A stretch of DNA of 64,000 nt from an uncultured Prevotellaceae bacterium (GTDB taxonomy: Bacteria; Bacteroidota; Bacteroidia; Bacteroidales; Bacteroidaceae), in the NCBI GenBank assembly GCA_946415365.1, contig CAMKSE010000005.1:1-64000 (forward strand), read 5' to 3'. Position numbers and translations under genes: made by a program. The notes under the pieces are model-generated. The model saw only the letters and a program-made list of their open reading frames with translations. It had not been told where the DNA came from and did no database searches. Positions 41,832 through 49,252 of this stretch are shown here, piece by piece (position 1 is the first letter of the stretch; each line of letters opens with the position of its first letter).

Positions 41832-43142
41832 ATGAAATACGACATTTCAAAACCCTCTGCCCCAGCAATGCCGAACCTCGGAAAAGGGACAGAATGCATC
41901 AAATTACTGCTCTCGCAGGCCTCAAAAGGAATACAAGAACCCCTGGTTCCGATGTTTTTCCCTGTCCTTGGCGCACATATCAGCGGCGCAGAATTTCAGT
42001 ATCCTGACAACAGTTGGAAGGAATTGACTGGCATGATGGCCAATCTCGTAGCGAAAAGTGGTGATAACAAGGGCCAATTTCCACCTATTGTTGAAGCTAT
42101 TTGTCGCGATTTCCGTCAGCACGACAAAGCTGAGGAGGACAAATATCGGCAATGGCAGATCATTAGTAAGACCGAGCCCAACAACAAGAAACGGACGGCT
42201 GAGCCGCAACTGGCCTACTTGTTCCCGCCGATTGACACGACCAAGCCTGCCTTTATCAAGAACGCCATTGCGCTCGAGGCTCAGGGCGGTCGCACGCAAT
42301 ACTTCAACCTGCCCGAGGTGGAGATGGCCGACCAGTTGTGTGGTGGTCACAAGATGGTGTCGCTGATGCTCCGCAACATCTACGACCGTGCCCGTGCCGG
42401 TGCCTTGCGTGCCACGGCCGACGGCGTGACAGGCAACCCGATTCTCCGCGCTTGCATCACAATCTCCTCGAATCCGGAGTCTACCCGTAAGTTCTACAAA
42501 TACGAGCTGACGAACGGCACCTTCGGGCGTATGGTATTCTCCTACAAGCCTCGCGGTAACCGCGAAGGGAAGATTCCCCGACTGGGTAAGTTCCCCGACG
42601 AGTTCTACCAGAAGTTGGATGAGTACCTGATGCGTCTCGACCTCTGCAAGGGCCGCTTTATCATCCGCCCCTTGAACAAGTTGATCGACCGTTTGGCTCA
42701 GGACATGGCCGAGCTGGCCGATCTGGCCGACGATGACGTGCTGTTCGAGATGTCACACCGATCGCTGGTGTCGGCATGGAAGGCCGGTTGTGTGCTCTGG
42801 GTGCTCAACAATCAGACATGGACCAAATCGATGAGTGAAATGGTGGAATGGCTGGTCTATCATGACATTTGGAGCAAGATGCAGCTCTTCGCCGACATGC
42901 TTGGCCACGATGTCGATCATCTGAGCGAGGCGCAACGCCGTGGTCCTAAGAACATGCTCGACAGCCTTGACAATTCCTTCAACGAGCAGCAGCTACAGGC
43001 CTTGCGCGAGAGTCTCGGCAAGAGTAGTGAGGGCACGAAGCATCAGCTGAATGTCTGGAAAAACCGTAAGTTCATCACCTACTCGGAACAGACGGGACTC
43101 TACACCAAGACCGAGGAGTACCTTTTAATGGTAAAAAAGTAA
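41832..43142 (+). CDS. DUF3987/VirE-type P-loop-like protein
   Basis: This protein has 436 residues from the ATG at 41832. A longer frame from 41748 would translate the inverted repeat (NWNWNNWN) and is unlikely. The sequence resembles Bacteroidetes DUF3987 proteins that sit next to CHC2 primase-like genes: MMANLVAKSGDNKGQF corresponds to the Walker A region but is degenerate; RTQYFNLPEVEMADQLCGGH, LRATADGVTGNP and an acidic ELADLADDDVLF follow. They are thought to be helicase-like partners of the primase, without experimental proof known to me. The stop codon lies in a GTAAAAAA array, 15 bp before the next gene. Confidence 0.75.
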   Translation: MKYDISKPSAPAMPNLGKGTECIKLLLSQASKGIQEPLVPMFFPVLGAHISGAEFQYPDNSWKELTGMMANLVAKSGDNKGQFPPIVEAICRDFRQHDKAEEDKYRQWQIISKTEPNNKKRTAEPQLAYLFPPIDTTKPAFIKNAIALEAQGGRTQYFNLPEVEMADQLCGGHKMVSLMLRNIYDRARAGALRATADGVTGNPILRACITISSNPESTRKFYKYELTNGTFGRMVFSYKPRGNREGKIPRLGKFPDEFYQKLDEYLMRLDLCKGRFIIRPLNKLIDRLAQDMAELADLADDDVLFEMSHRSLVSAWKAGCVLWVLNNQTWTKSMSEMVEWLVYHDIWSKMQLFADMLGHDVDHLSEAQRRGPKNMLDSLDNSFNEQQLQALRESLGKSSEGTKHQLNVWKNRKFITYSEQTGLYTKTEEYLLMVKK

Positions 43143-43157
43143 AAAGGTAAAAAAGGT
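43131..43157. repeat. 8-bp tandem array (GTAAAAAA) between the DUF3987-like and primase-like genes
   Basis: Three copies cover the end of one gene and the spacer up to the next ATG. The unit is the same as at 41586. Confidence 0.8.
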
Positions 43158-44057
43158 ATGGATAGAATAGATCTTCAGAAGCTTCGCGAACTCCCCATTG
43201 AGGGAGTCGCGGAGCGGCTTGGACTGGCGGTCAAAAGGCACAAGGCGCTCTGTCCGTTCCACAACGATCATCATGCCAGCCTTTCTTTCAAGGTGAGCAA
43301 GAACACGTATCGCTGTTTTGTGTGCGGAGCCTCGGGCGGACCTATTGATCTGGTGATGCGCTATCTGAATAAGGAATTCGTTGAGGCATGCCGGTGGCTG
43401 GCGGAGGAGCACAATGTGATATTGGATTGGGGAGTTAAAGAAGTTAGAGAAGTTAAAGAAGTTAAGCCGTTTGATGCCAGCCGCTATGAGCGGTTCTTCG
43501 AAAGGCCGTGGTTGAACACCGAGGCGAGGCGGTTCCTCTTTGACGAGCGCAGGCTGGACTCAAGGGTGGTGCGCTGGTGCCGGCTGACTTCATGGAAAGA
43601 CAAGCTGGGCGTGCCGTGGTTGCAGACGCCTTACTACGACCGCGAAGGCAAGCTGATAGGCATTCAGAACCGCAACCTGATCCCAGGCTGTACGCCCCGC
43701 TTCCGATTCCCCAGCGGGTCGAGAACGACAATCTACAACCTGCCGGTATTGAACCTGCTGCGCCCGGGCGAGGCACTTTATATCGCAGAGGGCTGTAGTG
43801 ATTGCTGGAGTCTGTTGTCTGCAGGGCATAAGGCCATCGCCATCCCCTCGGCCACGCTGTTGAATAAGAAGGACGTGGAACTTCTCCAGGCTCTCAGTTC
43901 AGAACTCTCGATCCGCTTCGAAATGTGGCCGGACAACGACATGCCAGGCGAACGTCTCTTCCTTCAGTTGCAGAAGGTCTTGCCAGATCTGGTACATCAT
44001 CAGCTGCCCCCGGGATGCAAGGATTTCAGCGAGTATTATCTCTCGACAAAAACCTAA
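43158..44057 (+). CDS. CHC2 zinc-finger/TOPRIM primase-like protein
   Basis: This 299-residue protein has an N-terminal CHC2-type zinc ribbon (CPFHNDHHASLSF and YRCFVCGASG) as in DnaG. A linker made of a 9-bp repeat (VKEVREVKEVKP, near residues 95-106) follows, and then a TOPRIM-like domain with IAEGCSDCWSLLSAG and WPDNDMPGE supplying the acidic metal site. It is much shorter than DnaG and lacks a helicase-binding domain. It lies 15 bp after the DUF3987-like gene, suggesting that the two act together in DNA synthesis or repair of an element. Confidence 0.88.
   Translation: MDRIDLQKLRELPIEGVAERLGLAVKRHKALCPFHNDHHASLSFKVSKNTYRCFVCGASGGPIDLVMRYLNKEFVEACRWLAEEHNVILDWGVKEVREVKEVKPFDASRYERFFERPWLNTEARRFLFDERRLDSRVVRWCRLTSWKDKLGVPWLQTPYYDREGKLIGIQNRNLIPGCTPRFRFPSGSRTTIYNLPVLNLLRPGEALYIAEGCSDCWSLLSAGHKAIAIPSATLLNKKDVELLQALSSELSIRFEMWPDNDMPGERLFLQLQKVLPDLVHHQLPPGCKDFSEYYLSTKT
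43434..43466. repeat. In-frame 9-bp tandem array (GTTAAAGAA)
   Basis: Nearly four copies encode VKEVREVKEVK between the zinc ribbon and the TOPRIM domain. Confidence 0.85.
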
Positions 44058-44144
44058 GGTTATCGTCCAATAACCTTGCCTTATTCTGCAATAACGCAAG
44101 GTTATTTTTACTCATTATTTCTTTGAAAAAAGTTGATAAAATGT

Positions 44145-44175
44145 TTGGTAGTTTCAGATATTTTTTGTACCTTTG
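44145..44175 (+). promoter_or_regulatory. Promoter of the smalltalk gene
   Basis: TTTG (44145-44148) and TACCTTTG (44168-44175) are separated by 19 nt. Confidence 0.75.
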
Positions 44176-44185
44176 CAATAGAAAT

Positions 44186-44257
44186 TGCGAGTGAAGGCTG
44201 CGGCTCAGCAAAGCTCGAGAAATCTCGGATCTGCGTTCACCTTGCACTTCACTTGTA
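44186..44257 (+). ncRNA. Structured 5' leader of the smalltalk gene
   Basis: An outer 11-bp stem (TGCGAGTGAAG / CTTCACTTGTA, two G-U pairs) encloses GCTG/CAGC and CGAGA/TCTCG hairpins. A second TTCAC at 44236 could compete for the outer left arm. The leader continues about 50 nt to the ATG at 44307. It is a candidate cis-regulatory RNA of unknown ligand or partner. Confidence 0.5.
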
Positions 44258-44306
44258 GAGCATTATAAATAACCCTAATTATTCACCATTTAAAACATGT
44301 AAAATT

Positions 44307-44396
44307 ATGAACAAGACAATTAAGAAGATCCTTCAGGTGCTCAGTTACATCATCACCCTGCTTCTGGGCGGGGCAGCTGGAAACGCTTTAATGTAA
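44307..44396 (+). CDS. Smalltalk-type peptide, 29 residues
   Basis: This short gene encodes MNKTIKKILQVLSYIITLLL followed by GGAAGNALM: a basic N-terminus and one hydrophobic helix. Peptides of this kind (annotated 'smalltalk protein' in Bacteroides) typically lie near M15-type or amidase genes and HU-like genes, as here. The function is unknown. Its own promoter and structured leader support that it is real. Confidence 0.75.
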   Translation: MNKTIKKILQVLSYIITLLLGGAAGNALM

Positions 44397-44424
44397 TTGA
44401 AAATTGAAAATTGAAAATTGAAAA
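44397..44424. repeat. 7-bp tandem array (TTGAAAA)
   Basis: Four near-perfect copies directly follow the smalltalk stop codon. The unit is shared with 1471, 48081 and 59443. Confidence 0.85.
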
Positions 44425-44450
44425 CGGACTCGATGTAAAACATCAATGCC

Positions 44451-44696
44451 ATGAAAGACAAGGGCTTCAAAATCTCTCAGTACGCCTGTGCGGTGCTGCT
44501 CATTGCGAGCAGTATCGCGCTGGTGGCGTATCAGGTGGTCGAGATCGACGACGTGGCCTCGGGGCTGCTCTACTACGTTGCGCAGTCGTTCCTGTTGGCG
44601 GGGTCGATCTTTGGCCTCGACCAGTACGTGCGATTCATCTCCAGACAAATCCAGGAAAAGAAAACACAAAGAAAGACACCATGCAAGAAATCATAA
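44451..44696 (+). CDS. Small membrane protein with two predicted helices
   Basis: This 81-residue protein begins MKDKGFKISQYACAVLLIAS. Hydrophobic segments lie at about 10-28 and 38-55, with a basic C-terminus (RQIQEKKTQRKTPCKKS). It overlaps the M15 peptidase gene by 16 bp. The arrangement resembles a holin-like protein next to a cell-wall peptidase, but that is only an analogy. Confidence 0.65.
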   Translation: MKDKGFKISQYACAVLLIASSIALVAYQVVEIDDVASGLLYYVAQSFLLAGSIFGLDQYVRFISRQIQEKKTQRKTPCKKS

Positions 44697-45124
44697 AAAG
44701 TTACGGCCCCAATCACGAACTTGAAGGGGTTCGATTATCGCAACACTTCTTATTACAGGAGTTCATCCATCTGCGGAGGCATCCTGAGAACATCCCAACG
44801 GCGCAGGACATCGCGAACCTGACGTTTGGCTGCCTGATGGTGCTGGAGCCTGCAAGGCTGATCACCGGTCCCATCATCGTCACCTCCGGGTTCCGCTGTG
44901 AGGCCGTGAACCGCAAGGTGGGGGGCGTCCGCAACTCACAGCACCTGACAGGACAGGCCGCCGACATCCATCTGGCGGATCCCTCACGGTTCCGGCAGCT
45001 GGTGGAGTTTCTCAAGACGTGCAAGTACACCGACCAGCTGCTCACGGGCAGCACCTGGCTCCACGTCTCCTGGACGCCCTTCGGCACGCCGAGGCACTAC
45101 ATCCGCATCGGATATTACAAGTGA
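44681..45124 (+). CDS. M15-family peptidase (D-Ala-D-Ala carboxypeptidase-like)
   Basis: This protein has 147 residues from the ATG at 44681. The zinc-binding pattern of M15 peptidases is visible: FRCEAVNRKVGG, SQHLTGQAADIHL (His and Asp) and WLHVSW (His). Such enzymes cut peptidoglycan peptides; small versions are common in phage and in this Bacteroidetes cassette. No signal peptide is seen, so export would need another route, perhaps the preceding small membrane protein. The longer frame upstream (from 44411) includes a tandem array and is not used. Confidence 0.88.
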   Translation: MQEIIKSYGPNHELEGVRLSQHFLLQEFIHLRRHPENIPTAQDIANLTFGCLMVLEPARLITGPIIVTSGFRCEAVNRKVGGVRNSQHLTGQAADIHLADPSRFRQLVEFLKTCKYTDQLLTGSTWLHVSWTPFGTPRHYIRIGYYK

Positions 45125-45193
45125 CTCTGTTATATTTCGCCCGCTTTTCGTAAGTTTAACGGGAAAAACGAACAATAATTGAAATAAAATGTT

Positions 45194-45201
45194 TATCTTT
45201 G
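45194..45201 (+). promoter_or_regulatory. -7 box of the repeat-protein gene
   Basis: TATCTTTG lies 26 nt upstream of the ATG. Confidence 0.6.
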
Positions 45202-45226
45202 CCCCCAAATAAAAATAATCAACGAT

Positions 45227-48214
45227 ATGAAGACAAAACCTATCATTAAAAACTTTCTGACTCGGGCGGCGATGACGCTGGGCGAGAGAATGACAAGATC
45301 ATTCACCGTGATATTGCTTACGCTCATGACCACGGCGACGGCATGGGCTGCACAGCCGGACTGTTGCCTAGACGCTTGCACGGGCGGGATGGAACTCATC
45401 CACATTGCGGGCTGGGCGTATGACCCCGACGCTCCGGCGAAATCCCTCACCCTGGAATTGTATATCTATGCCGACGCGGACTGCCAGCAACTGGTCGCCT
45501 ACTCCCAGAATTTTACGGCCGACGTGTCGAGGCCCGACGTGAACCAGGCGAAGGGCATCACGGGCAACCACGGCTTTGAAGCCGACATCCCCATGAACAC
45601 CGCGGGCAACTACTGGGTAAAGCTTATTGCCATCGACACCAACGGCGACGGCAATAAGCAGATTGGCTCCACGACGAAAGTGACCGTGAAGGCGTTGGTA
45701 GCGACAGTTACGCTGAATGAGAATTCTGGCGACGTGACGCTGCAGAACGGCGACGTGGTGACGGGCACGGGTGGCGGAAATACCCACCTCATGATTGCCG
45801 ACGGAGCTACGGTGACGCTGAACAATGTGACTAATACAGCCATTTCCCATAAAAAACATTGGCCAGGTATCGACTGTCAGGGTGATGCCACCATCATCCT
45901 CAGTGGTGAGAATGCCGCAAAGGGTGACAATCAATTCCCAGGAGTCTACGTACCTGAGGGCAAGACACTCACCATCCGTGGCAATGGTTCGCTAACAGCG
46001 ACCGGCATTGAAGCTGCAGGTATCGGTACAAGTTATGGCCCCTCTTCTACATACAGCAGGTGTGGTAATATCATCATCGCGGGTGGCATTGTCACCGCTA
46101 ATCATGAAGGAAGGTATGCGGGCACTGGTATCGGTAGTGGTATTTATGGATCCTGTGGTGACATCACCATTACTGGCGGCATCGTCACCGCCACGGGCAA
46201 TAATGACTCTGCTGGCATAGGAGGAGCAGAATTTGGCTCCTGTGGTAATATCACCATCACGGGTGGCACCGTCACCGCCACGGGTAGCGGATACGCTGCT
46301 GGCATCGGATCAGGATATGGTGGCTCCTGTGGCAATATCACCATCTCAGATGGTGTAACCACCGTCACCGCTACAGCAGGCTCTAAAATTAAAACTCCCT
46401 ATTGTATCGGTGCTGGTCTGAGCGACAACTATTTTGAAAGCACCTGTGGCGCCGTGACTATCAACGGTTTTGAGACAGGCAACGTGGCGCTGAGCACCTA
46501 CACTTACGCCCCTTCTGAAACGACGGTCACTGGCACCGTCACCTTCGATGCCAATGGTGGCACAGGCACGATGGCGAACCAGATCATCTACTCAAATATA
46601 CCGATGCCTCTGACAGCCCACTCTTTTAAACGCTTGAAGTATATTTTTACAGGTTGGAACACCGCGACCGACGGAAGTGGTACTGGTTATAACGATGGGC
46701 AGATTGTCATGAATACGAGTAGTATGACACTCTATGCGCAATGGAACGGGGATTACATAGAATTACAAGACTTACAAGTGAATGATATCGAGATACAAGG
46801 CAACCAAATTATTTCTGGTACTGGCGGCAAGGATATCCACATCACCATTGCCGACGGAGCCACGGTGATGCTCGATGGTGTGGACATTACACAAATTGAC
46901 AGTGAGCACCAGTGGGCGGGTATCACCTGTCTGGGCAACGCTACTATCATCTTGGCCGACGGCTCGACCAATAATATAAAGGGCGGATTGTATTGTGCGG
47001 GCATCTTCGTTCCCGAAGGAAAAACGCTTACCATACGTGGCGACGGCTCACTCACGGCTACGGGAGGAAATGACGGGGCAGGCATCGGAGGCAATGAACA
47101 GAAACCTTGCGGCAACATCGTCATCGAGGGCGGCACCATAACGGCTGCGAGCGGGAAATATGCTGCGGGAATCGGCTGCGGAAGGAAAGCTTCCTGTGGT
47201 GACATTACCATTAAAGGCGGCAGCATCACGGTCAGTTCTATCTTCTTCAGATCCGCTGCCATCGGCTGTGCATACGGTAATGAATCCGGACCATCTTCCT
47301 GCGGTGACATCACCATCACTAACGGCGTGACGTGCGTCATCGCCACAAAGTATTCATCACTTAGCAGCGTCAATATCATAGGCACCAGCGGCAGTAACTC
47401 GACCTGCGGCACTATCACCATCGACCCTAGCCTGATAGACGTATTAAGTAATAATAACATGACCCGCACGTTCTACCACGGTATGGTACTCTTTGACGAC
47501 GACAACAACGCAACCGCTATTGAGGCCAACGATGACAGCGCGACGCACGATGCTCAACTGCGCGGCCGCACGCTCTACAAGGACGGCGACTGGAACACCA
47601 TCTGCCTGCCGTTCGACGTGACCGTGGGTAGCGGGCAATTGGAGGGTGTCACGGCTATGATGATGGACGCCTCAACTTCGGGCTTCAATGCATCGTCGGG
47701 CGTGCTGACGCTGAACTTCACGGGAGTAGCCGGGGGCAGCACCATTGCCGCCGGAACACCGTTCATCGTGAAATGGACGGGCAGCAATGTCACCGACCCA
47801 GTGTTCAGCGGCGTCACCGTGAGCAGTACGGCGGCGGGCAGCGTCGTGAGCCAGGACGGGAACGTCCGCTTCCAGGGCACCTACAGCCCCGTCCAGATCT
47901 ATAGCGCCGCCCACGACAACCTGTTCCTCGGCGGCGAGAACACGCTCTATTGGCCCGTTACCGAGGGCTACACGCTGGGCGCCTGCCGTGCGTACTTCCA
48001 CGTGGATCTCAACGGTGGCTCCGCCGCCGTGCGCCAGTTCGTACTCAACTTCGGAGATTCCGAAACGACAGGAATCATGTCAATTGAAAATGGAAAATTG
48101 AAAATTGAAAATGAGGCTGACACGTGGTATGATCTCAGCGGTCGCAAGCTGAGTGGTAAGCCGACACAAAAGGGATTGTACATCAACAATGGCCGTAAGG
48201 TCGTGATTAAATAA
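45227..48214 (+). CDS. Large secreted repeat protein with two paralogous modules and an InlB-type repeat
   Basis: This 995-residue protein has a long signal peptide (ending near ATAWAA). Residues about 175-415 and 518-735 are two related modules: IADGATVTLNNV / IADGATVMLDGV, PEGKTLTIRG.GSLTATG, and repeated AGIG...CGNITI..G strands, suggesting a beta-solenoid. Between them (441-507) lies a Listeria-Bacteroides (InlB B-type) repeat, FTGWNTATDGSGTGYNDGQ. A domain common in Prevotella surface proteins (DGDWNTICLPFDVTV) and the tail GLYINNGRKVVIK end the protein. The last part is partly encoded by a TTGAAAA array (IENGKLKIEN). A surface adhesin or binding role is likely but unproven. It separates the M15 gene from the HU-like gene. 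Confidence 0.88.
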   Translation: MKTKPIIKNFLTRAAMTLGERMTRSFTVILLTLMTTATAWAAQPDCCLDACTGGMELIHIAGWAYDPDAPAKSLTLELYIYADADCQQLVAYSQNFTADVSRPDVNQAKGITGNHGFEADIPMNTAGNYWVKLIAIDTNGDGNKQIGSTTKVTVKALVATVTLNENSGDVTLQNGDVVTGTGGGNTHLMIADGATVTLNNVTNTAISHKKHWPGIDCQGDATIILSGENAAKGDNQFPGVYVPEGKTLTIRGNGSLTATGIEAAGIGTSYGPSSTYSRCGNIIIAGGIVTANHEGRYAGTGIGSGIYGSCGDITITGGIVTATGNNDSAGIGGAEFGSCGNITITGGTVTATGSGYAAGIGSGYGGSCGNITISDGVTTVTATAGSKIKTPYCIGAGLSDNYFESTCGAVTINGFETGNVALSTYTYAPSETTVTGTVTFDANGGTGTMANQIIYSNIPMPLTAHSFKRLKYIFTGWNTATDGSGTGYNDGQIVMNTSSMTLYAQWNGDYIELQDLQVNDIEIQGNQIISGTGGKDIHITIADGATVMLDGVDITQIDSEHQWAGITCLGNATIILADGSTNNIKGGLYCAGIFVPEGKTLTIRGDGSLTATGGNDGAGIGGNEQKPCGNIVIEGGTITAASGKYAAGIGCGRKASCGDITIKGGSITVSSIFFRSAAIGCAYGNESGPSSCGDITITNGVTCVIATKYSSLSSVNIIGTSGSNSTCGTITIDPSLIDVLSNNNMTRTFYHGMVLFDDDNNATAIEANDDSATHDAQLRGRTLYKDGDWNTICLPFDVTVGSGQLEGVTAMMMDASTSGFNASSGVLTLNFTGVAGGSTIAAGTPFIVKWTGSNVTDPVFSGVTVSSTAAGSVVSQDGNVRFQGTYSPVQIYSAAHDNLFLGGENTLYWPVTEGYTLGACRAYFHVDLNGGSAAVRQFVLNFGDSETTGIMSIENGKLKIENEADTWYDLSGRKLSGKPTQKGLYINNGRKVVIK
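48081..48112. repeat. In-frame 7-bp-type tandem array (TTGAAAA)
   Basis: About four copies encode SIENGKLKIENE before the C-terminal tail of the repeat protein. Confidence 0.85.
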
Positions 48215-48237
48215 AGAAGACAGAAGACAGTATAAGA

Positions 48238-48285
48238 GGGACGGTTCTTTCGTTACATCGGGCGATATAACAAAAGAACCGTCCC
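48238..48285. repeat. REP palindrome, family 2 (GGGACGGTTCTTT...)
   Basis: 18-bp arms GGGACGGTTCTTTCGTTA and TAACAAAAGAACCGTCCC differ at one position, with a 12-nt loop. It lies downstream of the repeat-protein gene and may end its transcript. Confidence 0.85.
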
Positions 48286-48340
48286 CCTGTTATATTAACA
48301 ATTATTATGTAATTTATTTGATAATTTTTGAAGAAAAATC

Positions 48341-48371
48341 TTGTGTAATTCAAATTATTTTTGTAACTTTG
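48341..48371 (+). promoter_or_regulatory. Promoter of the HU-like gene
   Basis: TTG (48341-48343) and TAACTTTG (48364-48371) are 20 nt apart. A GC-rich leader of about 80 nt follows. Confidence 0.65.
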
Positions 48372-48454
48372 CAACATAGAAATTAAGGCGGGAAGGGCCA
48401 CCCGATGCAGCTGGTCCACTTAATAATATAATACCACAAAAAACATTTACAAAG

Positions 48455-49060
48455 ATGTTAGAACTTTATCTATCACAAGTTTCGGAGTCTTCGGAGTCCG
48501 AGTTGGCGGGTAAGTACTATGCCCGTGTTAGTTACAAACAGACGATGAGCGTGCAGGACATGGCGCATCACATGGCAGAACACAACACGATGTTCTCGGA
48601 GGGCTCGATCACGGGTATCCTGATTGACTTCGTGAAGTGCGTGCGCGAGATGGTGCTCATGGGCAACACCGTGAAGATCGACAACCTCGCCATCTTCAAG
48701 GCCACCGTCGAGGCCAACGGCCTGGAGACGCTCTACGATCCCGAGCAGGACAAGGTGGCCTCTGCCAGCATCGGTACGCTGCCTGAGGGTGCCAAGACCG
48801 GCGCAGCCGTGAAGGCCATCAAGCTGCTGGCTCAGTCGACCGGCGAGTTCACCCGCGACGAGCTGAAGAAGGACGCCAAGCTCTCGTGGACTGACAAGAC
48901 CAAGGCTGAGATCGCGGCTGCCAAGGGCGGAAGCTCCAACAGCGGCGACTCCAGCCAGCAGGGCGGCGGTGGAACTACCCCCGGCGGTAACACTGGCGGT
49001 AACCCCGGCGGCGGCGACAACAACGGCGGCGGTGACGATGACACTGGCGAGAACGACTAA
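48455..49060 (+). CDS. HU-like DNA-binding protein with a Gly-rich tail
   Basis: This 201-residue protein has residues 1-125 matching the Bacteroidetes HU-related family (YYARVSYKQTMSVQDMAHHM, SITGILIDFVKCVREMVLMG, VKIDNLAIFKATVEANG), which resembles an IHF/HU subunit with an extra N-terminal part. The C-terminal 50 residues are low-complexity Gly/Asn/Asp (GGNTGGNPGGGDNNGGGDDD) and probably disordered. These proteins are found beside smalltalk and amidase or peptidase genes in many Bacteroides and Prevotella genomes. They probably bend or coat DNA; the target is unknown. Confidence 0.88.
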   Translation: MLELYLSQVSESSESELAGKYYARVSYKQTMSVQDMAHHMAEHNTMFSEGSITGILIDFVKCVREMVLMGNTVKIDNLAIFKATVEANGLETLYDPEQDKVASASIGTLPEGAKTGAAVKAIKLLAQSTGEFTRDELKKDAKLSWTDKTKAEIAAAKGGSSNSGDSSQQGGGGTTPGGNTGGNPGGGDNNGGGDDDTGEND

Positions 49061-49084
49061 GCCGCGCCGACAGTCATCAACAGA

Positions 49085-49123
49085 AGAGGGGAGGGTACTC
49101 GAGGTGAGTGCGCTCCCCTTTAT
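49085..49123 (+). terminator. Terminator after the HU-like gene
   Basis: AGAGGGGAG and CTCCCCTT pair around a 19-nt loop, followed by TTAT. Confidence 0.65.
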
Positions 49124-49202
49124 CGATTCACCTGGATGGGGGCGAAATGGTAAAAATATCAAAAAATAATCCGTAATATGCGTGTAGTTCGATTTTTATT
49201 GC

Positions 49203-49210
49203 TATATTTG
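49203..49210 (+). promoter_or_regulatory. -7 box of the carboxyltransferase gene
   Basis: TATATTTG lies 43 nt upstream of the ATG at 49253. Confidence 0.5.
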
Positions 49211-49252
49211 CAAATTGAAAGAATATTAATCCGAAAAATATAACTTAGAACT

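Noticed and set aside
44451..45124. Phage lysis cassette (holin plus endolysin)
   Set aside because: The pairing of a small membrane protein with an M15 peptidase is suggestive, but no capsid, tail, terminase or integrase genes are present in the window.
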